From Frigididesulfovibrio sp031551885 (GTDB lineage Bacteria > Desulfobacterota > Desulfovibrionia > Desulfovibrionales > Desulfovibrionaceae): a stretch of 64,000 nt of DNA. Shown here piece after piece: positions 1 to 7,089 of the stretch. The stretch covers positions 1-64,000 of the forward strand of contig JAVBMX010000035.1 of NCBI GenBank assembly GCA_031551885.1, in the 5' to 3' direction. The stretch's first letter is position 1, and each line of letters starts with the position of its first letter. Below the pieces are notes generated by a model, which worked only from the letters and a program-made list of their open reading frames with translations, searched no databases and had not been told where the DNA came from. The position numbers and the translations under genes are program-made.

Positions 1-98
1 CCCGCCCGGGCCGGGCCGCCCCCCCCCCGCGGGGGGCGCTCCCGGCGGGCTGGGGGGGGTTCCCCCGACTTTGGGGGGGGGGGGGGGGACCCCCCCCG
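1..98. other. Low-complexity G/C homopolymer contig end
   Basis: The first ~98 bases are almost only runs of G and C with several homopolymers of 8-17 bases. This looks like unreliable contig-end sequence rather than biology. The open frame of the next gene runs back into it, but a proper ribosome-binding site and ATG occur later. Confidence 0.6.
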
Positions 99-140
99 GT
101 GGGGGGTGTGGCCGCCACCCCACCCAACTATGGAGCACAT

Positions 141-1622
141 ATGCATGATCGAATTGAACACAAAGGGTTGCGCGACCGCGCGGCTTCCGTCGAAGAGGCG
201 GGCCGGCTGATCCGGAACGGCATGACCGTGGCCTTCAGCGGCTATACGGCTTGCGGGTATCCTAAAAAAATCGGGTCCGAGCTGGCCCGGAGGAAAAAAG
301 AAGGCGAAGACCTCGGCATCAACTTGGTGGCCGGCGCCCAGATCGGCACGGAGGTCTTTGAGGAACTGGCCGAAGCCGGTGTGCTGAACCGGGTGGCCCC
401 TTTGATCGGCAGCAAAACCCTGGCAGCGCAAATCAACGCCGGGAAGGTCCATTACGTCGAGCAACAGATGTCCAAGCTGCCGCGCCTGTTGCGTTCGGGC
501 GCTTTCGGCAAAATCGACGTGGCCGTTGTCGAGGCCTTGGCCGTCACGCCCGAAGGCCGGATCATCCCGACCAATTCCGTGGGCATGACCCCCAACTTCC
601 TGGAAGCGGCCGAAGCGATCATTGTGGAGATCAACATGGCCCAGCCGGTGGAGCTTCGTGGGCTGCACGACGTCTTTTTGCCCGCCCCGCCGCCCGCAAC
701 CAAACCCATCCCGCTGACCGGAGTGGCCCAACGCATAGGCGAACCGTTCCTCAAGGTCGACCCCGCCAAAATACGCTTCATCGTGAAAACAAACGTGATC
801 GAGGACAGCCCCGACACCTCGGCCGACGGCGCATCCCCCATCACCGACAACCTCATGAACTTCCTGGAACTGGAGTCAAAGCGCAACTGGGGCGGCCGGA
901 TGTTCCCGCTGCAAACCGGTTTTGGGAATGTGACCAACACCCTGCTCCTGGCCCTGGGCGATTCCCGGTTCACGGATCTGGAATTTTTCTGCGGCGGCGT
1001 TTCCGAGGCCCACGTCAAACTTATGCGCTCCGGCAAGGTCCGGGCCGTCAGCACGGGCTCCCTCAAACTCAGCCCGCTGGTGCGGGAACTGCTGCGCACC
1101 GAGCCCGCCATGTTTCGCGAGTTGATGGTCCTGCGCAACACGGAAATCTGTAACGGCCTGGAAACCGTGTCCCGCCTCGGCGTGGTGGCGATCAACACCG
1201 GCGTGGAGGTGGACATTTACGGCAACGTCAACTCAAGCCACATCGCCGGCTCCAAGGTGGTCAACGGCTTGGGCGGGGGGGCCAACTTCGCCCAGAGTTC
1301 GCTGCTTTCCATCGTGGTGCAGCCTTCCATCGCCAAAGGAGGGGCCATCTCTTCCATCGTGCCGATGGTTTCGCATCACGACATCGGCGAGCACGACGTG
1401 GATGTGCTGATCACCGAAAACGGCGTGGCCGACCTGCGCGGCAAAGACGACCGGGAACGGGCCAACCTGATCATTGAAAACTGCGCCCACGAGTCCTACC
1501 GGGACGACCTGAAACGCTACCTGGCCAAGGCCGGAGGAGGCCACCACCCGGTTTCCCTGACCGACGCCGTGGCCTGGCATGAGCGCCTGCTTCAAACCGG
1601 CTCGATGCGTGGAGGTTCGTAA
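141..1622 (+). CDS. Acetyl-CoA hydrolase/transferase family protein (succinate/acetate CoA-transferase type)
   Basis: A 493-residue protein of the acetyl-CoA hydrolase/transferase family, which moves CoA between acyl-CoA and a free carboxylate such as acetate or succinate. The sequence has the family's N-terminal SGYTACGYPKK region, a central glycine-rich ITDNLMNFLE / GFGNVTNTLL stretch, and a C-terminal part with GVEVDIYGNVNSS and GLGGGANFAQ followed by ITENGVADLRG. These are typical of Cat1/ScpC-like enzymes of about 500 residues. The frame is open back to 99, but GGAG at 132-135 sits 5 nt before the ATG at 141, so I start there. The likely role is acetate or succinate activation in fermentative or respiratory carbon flow. 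The exact substrate cannot be told from sequence. It appears to be monocistronic, and the phage-like element begins about 200 bp downstream. Confidence 0.88.
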   Translation: MHDRIEHKGLRDRAASVEEAGRLIRNGMTVAFSGYTACGYPKKIGSELARRKKEGEDLGINLVAGAQIGTEVFEELAEAGVLNRVAPLIGSKTLAAQINAGKVHYVEQQMSKLPRLLRSGAFGKIDVAVVEALAVTPEGRIIPTNSVGMTPNFLEAAEAIIVEINMAQPVELRGLHDVFLPAPPPATKPIPLTGVAQRIGEPFLKVDPAKIRFIVKTNVIEDSPDTSADGASPITDNLMNFLELESKRNWGGRMFPLQTGFGNVTNTLLLALGDSRFTDLEFFCGGVSEAHVKLMRSGKVRAVSTGSLKLSPLVRELLRTEPAMFRELMVLRNTEICNGLETVSRLGVVAINTGVEVDIYGNVNSSHIAGSKVVNGLGGGANFAQSSLLSIVVQPSIAKGGAISSIVPMVSHHDIGEHDVDVLITENGVADLRGKDDRERANLIIENCAHESYRDDLKRYLAKAGGGHHPVSLTDAVAWHERLLQTGSMRGGS

Positions 1623-1787
1623 CGGCTTGCCCGCTTCAAACAAGCGGGGTCGCCCAGCCACTCTGCTCACTGCCCGGCAGACGAAATGCTTCCGAGAGAG
1701 GGGAAAAAAATGTTGCCGGAATTGGCGGAAGGAGACTGTACGCAAAGGTGCGTAACTTTCTGACCACTTTTGACCAGTTACGAGAAA

Positions 1788-1815
1788 CCCCCGAAGGCTG
1801 AAAAACCTTCGGGGG
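1788..1815. terminator. Hairpin at left edge of the integrated element
   Basis: A perfect 10-bp stem (CCCCCGAAGG paired with CCTTCGGGGG) with an A-rich loop, followed by a weak T-rich stretch. It lies directly beside the left attachment repeat. A comparable 12-bp hairpin lies beside the right attachment repeat at 12510-12539. Confidence 0.6.
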
Positions 1816-1816
1816 T

Positions 1817-1874
1817 CTTGCTCTTTCTGGCTCCCCGGCACGGGATTGAACCGCTTACCTAGTGATTAACAGTC
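1817..1874 (-). repeat. attL: duplicated 3' end of tRNA-Asn
   Basis: This 58-bp stretch matches 12537-12594 at 55 of 58 positions. It includes an uninterrupted 30-bp identical core (1825-1854 against 12545-12574) that corresponds to the CCA end and T-arm of tRNA-Asn. Only the 3' part of the tRNA is present. It is the remnant expected from site-specific integration by a tyrosine recombinase into a tRNA gene, and the integrase gene starts 140 bp away. The mismatches (1824, 1855, 1856) mean this copy could not serve as a normal tRNA part. Confidence 0.88.
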
Positions 1875-1990
1875 CCTATAAATAACTTTCACGATTTATA
1901 CCGATTTATCATTTTCCTCTTGATACTGCTATAAAATACGGCTATCATTCGTCACATATAGTCACGACGAAAACCGATATTTCATCGGAA

Positions 1991-2010
1991 AAGGTAGTAC
2001 AGAGGTAGTA
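1991..2010 (+). repeat. Two GGTAGTAC repeats, candidate integrase arm sites (left)
   Basis: Two copies of GGTAGTAC occur just inside attL, immediately before the integrase start. Related copies (GGTAGTAC, AGTAGTAC, GGTAGTAT) lie just inside attR at 12453-12488. Repeats of the same short word at both ends of an integrated element are what arm-type binding sites for a tyrosine integrase look like. AGAGGTAG here also serves as the likely ribosome-binding site of the integrase. Confidence 0.5.
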
Positions 2011-2015
2011 CAAAA

Positions 2016-3254
2016 ATGAGCGGTGATTCGTCACTTGGATGGGTGAAGGCGGCCAAGGGCATCCGCTACCGGGAACACCCGACCCGGAAGCACGGCAAGC
2101 GCCCTGATCGCTATTATGCCCTTCAGTACAAGCGGGATGGCAAGGTGTTCAACGAGGCCGTAGGGTGGGCTTCTGACGGCGTTACGCAAGACGAGTGTGA
2201 AAAAAAGCTGGTGGCCCTCCGCGAGAATTGGCGCTCCGGCGAAGGCCCGCAAACCTTGACCGATATGCGCCGCGCGGCTGAAGAAGCGCGGGACGAGGCG
2301 GAAGCGGCCAAAGAGGAAGCGCGGCAACGCCTGATTACGGTCAAAGACTATTTTGAACACCACTATCAGCCGCAATCCAAGCGCACGTTGAAACAGGTAT
2401 CTTGGGAAAAGGAAGCCTCCCTGTTCAAGTTCTGGATTGATCCTGTCGTCGGCAAACTCCCCCTGGTTGCAGTGGGATTCGCGCAATGGGATGCGCTGCT
2501 GAAGCGGATGGACAAGTCCGGCCTTTCCCAGCGGACCAAGGAATACGCCGCCGGGGTACTGCGCCGAATCATGCGCCATGCCCATGATCGCGGCATGGAG
2601 GTAAAGATACCCACGGCCCGGCAGATAGGGGCAAGCGCACCGAAAGACAACCGCCGTTTGCGGGTGCTGGCGCCCAAGGAGTCGGAGACCATTTTGGCGA
2701 AACTGGTGGACCGTGACATTGAAGCATGGCGGGTGGTAAAATTTGCCATGCTGACAGGCTGCCGCGCCTCTGAAGCCTTCAAACTGCGCTGGCGCGATGT
2801 TGACCTTGAAGCCGGGCAGTTACGCTTTACGGACACCAAGAATAAGGAAAGCCGAACGCTGTTTCTTTCTCCCGCGCTGACGGAGTTGCTGAAGAGCTTC
2901 GGCCCCGGCGCTCCCGATTCCGTGGTCTTTCCCCGCGCCGACGGCAAGCCGCATGTGGAGGCTCCGCACCATTTCAAAGAGGTGGTGCAGGAACAAAAGA
3001 TGAACGAAGGGCGCGGCCCCCGTGACCGTATCAGCTTTCATACAATCAGGCATACTGTTGCCACAAACCTGGCGGGCATATTGGACGTGCGAAGCCTGAT
3101 GGACATCATGGGCTGGAAACAGGTGGCGATGGCGGCGCGGTATGTTCACTCCAACGAAAACACCAAACGGGCCGCAATGGCGGCGCTGGAAAAGACGCTG
3201 GCCCCGCAAGATAAAGCGAAGGTCATTCCCTTTGCCGGGAAGGGGGGAGTATGA
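2016..3254 (+). CDS. int: Phage integrase (tyrosine recombinase)
   Basis: A 412-residue tyrosine recombinase that would integrate and excise the element at tRNA-Asn. The catalytic set is visible: Arg250 in TGCRASEA, His342-x-x-Arg345 in HTIRHT, a Trp in MGWKQ, and the nucleophile Tyr376 in ARYVHS. The N-terminal half contains an Ala/Glu/Arg-rich helical segment (about residues 85-110) and a SAM-like core-binding domain. The length is normal for P4/PICI-type integrases. The start at 2016 follows AGAGGTAG. The stop overlaps the ATG of the next gene by 4 nt (ATGA), so the two are translationally coupled. The gene reads away from attL, so it lies at the end of the element far from the intact tRNA. 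Confidence 0.93.
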   Translation: MSGDSSLGWVKAAKGIRYREHPTRKHGKRPDRYYALQYKRDGKVFNEAVGWASDGVTQDECEKKLVALRENWRSGEGPQTLTDMRRAAEEARDEAEAAKEEARQRLITVKDYFEHHYQPQSKRTLKQVSWEKEASLFKFWIDPVVGKLPLVAVGFAQWDALLKRMDKSGLSQRTKEYAAGVLRRIMRHAHDRGMEVKIPTARQIGASAPKDNRRLRVLAPKESETILAKLVDRDIEAWRVVKFAMLTGCRASEAFKLRWRDVDLEAGQLRFTDTKNKESRTLFLSPALTELLKSFGPGAPDSVVFPRADGKPHVEAPHHFKEVVQEQKMNEGRGPRDRISFHTIRHTVATNLAGILDVRSLMDIMGWKQVAMAARYVHSNENTKRAAMAALEKTLAPQDKAKVIPFAGKGGV

Positions 3255-4066
3255 AAAATCCCGATGCGCTTAATAGCCAGTGGTGTAAAATATACGCCGA
3301 TAAGTGCAGTCGTAAATCCAGCGGGACATGTGAAATATGGTGCCTCAGGCAAGCTGAACATTGCGTAGCAATACATAATTGTTGTGATGGCGACATTGAG
3401 CGTCAACGAAAATGCATAAATGATTCAGAATATATGCACAATAGAATGAAAGAAATGCGAGAAAATGATCTTAACTATAAATTAATACGGATTATAGAAG
3501 ACAATACACGAAAATATAAAAATTCATCAATGGTAAAAATAATCAATACCATTGGCGATATACGTGAACAAAATTTCTCTATCAACCCATGTGCAGTAAA
3601 AAAACTCCATGAGTGGCTTTCTAATAACGCTAAAATTGATGCCAAGGGAAGCGCCAGAATTACCGAAAAGCGCGGTCATTCACCGTACAGTCGCGCAGAT
3701 CATATTGACGATGCACTGACTGCCGGAATTATTAAAGGGTTGATGAAAGAAGGTAAATGTTTTTTTAGGATGGAAATGAAAGATGCCGACAAGCATATTT
3801 TAGATCTTTTCCGCCGTGTTGGGGGGGAAGACAATGGCATGACGCGGATACGCGCAAGCGCCCCAGAAGTTTTTGATGAATATTTAGCAATAGGTCGTAA
3901 TTGGATGAAAATTGCTAAACAGCACTACAAAGGCCCCCCTATCGAACTCCTACCGCCAAATTTCAAAATTTTACGTTTTGTATTGATAGAGGAGCGCGTG
4001 CCGTGCTCTGAAGATAGCATACTAAGATTAAAAGAATTTTTAGAAAAAATGAAGGATGAATTGTAA
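3251..4066 (+). CDS. Unknown AT-rich, cysteine-rich protein of the satellite
   Basis: A 271-residue protein I do not recognise. Its first 60 residues carry eight cysteines (for example WCKIYADKC and CLRQAEHCVAIHNCC), which could bind a metal. The rest is mostly helical and charged, with no membrane segment or signal peptide. Base composition is clearly more AT-rich than the neighbouring element genes and the host, suggesting separate acquisition. It overlaps the integrase stop by 4 nt and is followed by a good terminator, so it is cotranscribed with the integrase. Satellites often carry accessory or anti-phage genes next to the integrase. That position is the only functional hint here. Confidence 0.7.
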   Translation: MKNPDALNSQWCKIYADKCSRKSSGTCEIWCLRQAEHCVAIHNCCDGDIERQRKCINDSEYMHNRMKEMRENDLNYKLIRIIEDNTRKYKNSSMVKIINTIGDIREQNFSINPCAVKKLHEWLSNNAKIDAKGSARITEKRGHSPYSRADHIDDALTAGIIKGLMKEGKCFFRMEMKDADKHILDLFRRVGGEDNGMTRIRASAPEVFDEYLAIGRNWMKIAKQHYKGPPIELLPPNFKILRFVLIEERVPCSEDSILRLKEFLEKMKDEL

Positions 4067-4128
4067 AAGGACACATTAAACCCGTTCATTTGATGTATTA
4101 GCGCCGACAAATTTCTTTCTTCATTATT

Positions 4129-4160
4129 GCCCCATGTGAGCCGCATGGGGCTTTTTGTTT
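4129..4160 (+). terminator. Rho-independent terminator after the integrase transcript
   Basis: An 8-bp stem GCCCCATG / CATGGGGC with a 7-nt loop is followed by CTTTTTGTTT. It ends the integrase and AT-rich gene transcript before the replication module. Confidence 0.8.
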
Positions 4161-4265
4161 CCCCTTGCGTACTTTTCCCCCAAATAGGGGACAACATTCT
4201 TGTCTCTACTGTGGCGTACCTTATTATGGCTCACACAACCTTTTAACTCGTGGAGGATCTTACCC

Positions 4266-4514
4266 ATGTTGGAAAATTCTGGTGTCGATCTACCCCCGTT
4301 CATTCAGGAGATTCAGACACGCCTGCCTGAACTGGTGGACCGCAAAACGGCAAGCCGTGTGTGCGGCGGCGCGGTCAGCCCCCGGACTCTGGCGAACTTT
4401 GATTCGGCGGGCAAAGGCCCGGCAACCCGCCTGCGTATGGGGAAAATTGTGATGTATCCCCGCGCCGCGTTTGTTGAGTGGCTGGCGCAAAGGAGCACCG
4501 TTGAAGAGGGTTAA
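4266..4514 (+). CDS. AlpA-like helix-turn-helix DNA-binding protein (excisionase or activator)
   Basis: An 82-residue protein with a MerR/AlpA-like winged helix core: LVDRKTASRVCGG, then SPRTLANFDSAGKGP, then a wing-like RLRMGKIVMYPRAAFVEWL. This layout (a helix-turn-helix that names the DNA site, then a basic turn, then YPR..FVEWL) is common in phage and satellite excisionases and in AlpA activators. A longer frame is open from 4200, but GGAGG at 4252-4256 precedes the ATG at 4266. A small HTH gene between integrase and primase fits the satellite regulation module, and its likely role is control of excision or of the late genes. Confidence 0.75.
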   Translation: MLENSGVDLPPFIQEIQTRLPELVDRKTASRVCGGAVSPRTLANFDSAGKGPATRLRMGKIVMYPRAAFVEWLAQRSTVEEG

Positions 4515-4614
4515 AAAAAGCCCGCCGGAAAACCAAGCGGGCAAAGGGGAAAAGTCTTTCCGTGTCAAAGAAAGATTACCTCAAGACCCGCGCAAAGTCT
4601 AGAGGAAAGCCAAA

Positions 4615-5079
4615 ATGAATACTGCTGAAGCACTTTACGACCTCTGCTCCTACCGCTCTTCGCGGGATGGGGAACTCAAGGTTCTTTTGAAACTGGACAA
4701 GACCGCCCCTATCGAGGAAAGGCCGCTGCGCGACCTGACGAAAGCGCCGTACTTTTGTCCGAACCACTACCGTTTTGCCTTCCTGCATACGGATATTGAC
4801 GAAGGCGACAAGGCGGAACTGTTTGATCCCGGTTACTACGAAGGGCGTAATCTTCCCCGGCCTAATGCTGTTGTCGGCACGTCGCGCGGCGCGCATGTGC
4901 TGTACGCGCTGCAATGGCCAGTGGCCTTGCACGGCAAAGGGCGGCGCTACTTTCAGGCCGTGCGCGATTCCGTCAATGTAGCGGTGAACGGCGATTTTTC
5001 TTGTTCGCCCCGCTCGGCTATCCGCAATCCCTTCTTCGGAGAGGCGGAGGTTGCCTTTTTTCGGAGATTGGCGGCATGA
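4615..5079 (+). CDS. Primase/replicase-like protein, N-terminal part (frame 1)
   Basis: A 154-residue frame that looks like the first half of a plasmid- or phage-type replicase/primase. It contains a compact acidic pair in FLHTDIDEGDK, then PNAVVGTSRGAHVLYAL, then a run ending SAIRNPFFG, which in this family continues straight into a tryptophan-containing segment. Here the frame instead drifts into EAEVAFFRRLAA and stops. The expected continuation (GDWRHELAKLD) is found at once in the next frame, from about 5062. Start at 4615 follows GAGGAAAG. I infer that this and the next frame make one protein or were once one gene. Confidence 0.7.
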   Translation: MNTAEALYDLCSYRSSRDGELKVLLKLDKTAPIEERPLRDLTKAPYFCPNHYRFAFLHTDIDEGDKAELFDPGYYEGRNLPRPNAVVGTSRGAHVLYALQWPVALHGKGRRYFQAVRDSVNVAVNGDFSCSPRSAIRNPFFGEAEVAFFRRLAA

Positions 5080-5599
5080 ACTCGCAAAATTGGATGTCAC
5101 GCACCTGTGGAAAACAGCGCCCCGAATTCCCTTCACCGTCGAGTATTGCCAAGGGAACCGCAATCGCGCCTCATTCTGCTACGCGCTGCGTCTGTTCAAG
5201 CACAATCCGACTCTACCCTTTGAGGATTTGCTGTTTTCTCTGGAATCGTTCCAGCAAGAGCAGTCAGCGCCGCCTTTGTCCAGAACGGAAAATGCCGGAA
5301 TCCTCAAAAGCGTTCTGCGGAATGCCCATCGTTACGGTGACATCAATCCGAACCGGGGAATCCTTGGATTGCCCCCGAAGCCCGGTTTTCTTTCTGATGC
5401 CGACTACTGGCCTTGGCGAAGCGAGCGTCATTCCGCCGGGGCTGCCTATGCCCGGCAAAAGAGAACGGAAGACCGAAAAAGCAAAATTGCTGAGGCGGCT
5501 GCGTCCCTTCGGCAAAACGGGGCGGCGGTGACTGTGAGCGCCGTTGCCCGAATGATCGGTGTAAGTCGCAATACCGTTCAGAAATACCTGCTCAGTTAG
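5051..5599 (+). CDS. Primase/replicase-like protein, C-terminal part (frame 2, shifted)
   Basis: The continuation of the previous frame, shifted by one base. It runs GDWRHELAKLDVTHLW, then a helical middle resembling the PriCT-type region that follows the replicase core, then a C-terminal helix-turn-helix (VSAVARMIGVSRNTVQKYL). The first possible start, TTG at 5051, has GGAGG touching it with no spacer, so independent initiation is unlikely. The junction holds two similar blocks 25 nt apart (CTTCTTCGGAGA at 5031 and CTTTTTTCGGAGA at 5055). An insertion of 25 nt would cause exactly this shift. A programmed +1 shift on the T6 run, a true pseudogene, or a sequencing error are all possible. Confidence 0.6.
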   Translation: MPFFGDWRHELAKLDVTHLWKTAPRIPFTVEYCQGNRNRASFCYALRLFKHNPTLPFEDLLFSLESFQQEQSAPPLSRTENAGILKSVLRNAHRYGDINPNRGILGLPPKPGFLSDADYWPWRSERHSAGAAYARQKRTEDRKSKIAEAAASLRQNGAAVTVSAVARMIGVSRNTVQKYLLS

Positions 5600-5642
5600 C
5601 TGTGACAGGGTACTGATTTTAATCTTAATCCAAGGAACCTTT

Positions 5643-6020
5643 ATGCAAAAAATAGCGAGCGCCCCCTTCCCCCCTCTTCCCCCAGCCTCCGGAGTGAAAA
5701 GTAAAGTCCCCATGACCACGGCGGAATCCTTGCGAGTCCTCAAGGGAGCCGTGGCCATCGGCCTGTTCGACCAAGACCCGCGAGCTATGGGCAAGTTTTT
5801 GGATGAGGCCCTGCTCACTCTCGAAGGCGGATCGCCACGCACACCAGAAAAACGAGAGGAAATCATTTTCGCCCTTGCCAAGCGCATGGACGGCATGTGC
5901 TGTGCGTTCCGCGCTCTGGCCGGGGAACAGCCTAGCGGCAGTGCGGAGCGGGTGTATTTTGAAGAACTGGCAGAAGAGCATTGGCGCGTGCATGAACTGT
6001 TGCACGAACTTTTTGCCTAA
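5643..6020 (+). CDS. Small unknown satellite protein
   Basis: A 125-residue protein with no family I recognise. A proline-rich first 20 residues (APFPPLPPASG) is followed by an all-helical body rich in Glu, Leu and Ala. It follows AAGGAAC with good spacing. It belongs to a run of three small genes between the replication and packaging modules. An in-frame ATG at 5712 (MTTAESL) would give a shorter protein lacking the proline-rich part. Confidence 0.55.
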   Translation: MQKIASAPFPPLPPASGVKSKVPMTTAESLRVLKGAVAIGLFDQDPRAMGKFLDEALLTLEGGSPRTPEKREEIIFALAKRMDGMCCAFRALAGEQPSGSAERVYFEELAEEHWRVHELLHELFA

Positions 6021-6026
6021 TTGAAA

Positions 6027-6060
6027 CGCCCCTGCTGTGATGTGCAATCATCGGCGGGGG
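6027..6060 (+). terminator. Imperfect hairpin between small satellite genes
   Basis: CCCCTGCTGTGAT pairs imperfectly with ATCATCGGCGGGG. There is only a short TT tail, so it is either a weak terminator or a processing or attenuation structure. Confidence 0.3.
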
Positions 6061-6089
6061 TTAACCTGAAACCCTGTTAGGAGGGGATC

Positions 6090-6404
6090 ATGGCTGAGAG
6101 CACAATAACCACGAACGGTAACGGCGGCAAGGAAATGACGGCAAGTGTGGATACAATACCCCTCAGTCTGCGGCATTCAGACATTGATGATGCCCTGGAA
6201 GGAGCCGCTGCAATCCTGCTTTTCGTGAGCGGCGCCGTCGTAAGCGAAGTACAGATAGGCATCACTGAGGAAGCAGCGCGTGGCATGAGCCTGTGTTTGG
6301 AGCTGGCGAGAGATAAAGTGTTGATGGCAAAGGGAGACATGGAGTTCCCGCTTATCGGCTATGGGAATTCGCCCGCCTTGTGCGAGTGCGGGAAGCAGCA
6401 GTGA
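6090..6404 (+). CDS. Small unknown satellite protein
   Basis: A 104-residue protein with a Shine-Dalgarno GAGGGGAT before ATG 6090. The middle has a short hydrophobic stretch (AAAILLFVSGAVVS) flanked by acidic residues, then an amphipathic helix. The tail ends LCECGKQQ. I do not recognise it. It lies between the primase and HNH genes, where satellites keep small regulatory or remodelling genes. Confidence 0.55.
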   Translation: MAESTITTNGNGGKEMTASVDTIPLSLRHSDIDDALEGAAAILLFVSGAVVSEVQIGITEEAARGMSLCLELARDKVLMAKGDMEFPLIGYGNSPALCECGKQQ

Positions 6405-6431
6405 TGCGCACACAACATTAAGGAGAAGCAT

Positions 6432-6686
6432 ATGAGCCAAACAAAAACAGCAAAGACAATCATCGTTACACGTGATGTACAGGCCCCATGGTTGGAAAAG
6501 GATGAGATGGGCGATTATCACAACCCTGAAGGCCCTGCACAAATGACACTCACTCTCCCTTATCCTTTAAGCGATGCGGATACCGTGGCGTTATGGAAGG
6601 CCTTCTCCACTGAGCTCCGGACAGCATTGGGCTATACGGATGAGATGGGCAACCGCCCCAACCCATTTTCCGAATTCAAAATGTAG
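6432..6686 (+). CDS. Small unknown satellite protein
   Basis: An 84-residue acidic protein preceded by AAGGAGAA. The sequence reads like a compact beta/alpha fold (TIIVTRDVQAPW, then MTLTLPYPLSDADTVALW). No family recognised. It ends 5 nt before the HNH gene, so the two are probably cotranslated. A small terminase subunit is not otherwise evident in the element, and this or the neighbouring small genes could fill that role, but the sequence does not show it. Confidence 0.55.
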   Translation: MSQTKTAKTIIVTRDVQAPWLEKDEMGDYHNPEGPAQMTLTLPYPLSDADTVALWKAFSTELRTALGYTDEMGNRPNPFSEFKM

Positions 6687-6691
6687 GCACT

Positions 6692-7006
6692 ATGCCCCGC
6701 TGGCCTTACGGTACGAAGCAATGGCGGTATACTCGCCTGGAAAAGCTCAGTGCAACGCCCTTCTGTGAGTGGTGCGGCACAGTGGCGGATCAGATTGACC
6801 ACATTGTTACTGTTGAGGTTGGCGGGGCACCTTTCGACCAAAGCAATTTGCAGTCGCTTTGCCAGAAGTGCCATAGCGCGAAGACGTTCTATGAGGACGG
6901 GGCATTCAGAAACAAGCGCGGAAAGGTGAAATTAAAGGGGTGTAAGCTTGACGGTACGCCGATTGACCCGGCGCATGAGTGGAACAGGCAAGACGACAAA
7001 TCCTGA
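6692..7006 (+). CDS. HNH endonuclease
   Basis: A 104-residue HNH nuclease. Visible are zinc ligands C25-x2-C28, the catalytic D36-H37-I pair, N52, and the second knuckle C57-x2-C60-H61. Small HNH proteins directly upstream of terminase are a standard part of head and packaging modules. In HK97-type phages the HNH protein stimulates terminase cutting at the packaging site. Its place 84 bp before the large terminase gene supports that role here. Confidence 0.88.
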   Translation: MPRWPYGTKQWRYTRLEKLSATPFCEWCGTVADQIDHIVTVEVGGAPFDQSNLQSLCQKCHSAKTFYEDGAFRNKRGKVKLKGCKLDGTPIDPAHEWNRQDDKS

Positions 7007-7089
7007 AAATTTACCAGAGCGAGGCCGAAAGAACCGACATGGCCCACGGCAATAGAGTTAGTTCAATCAGTTTATACACGGAGTGAGGA

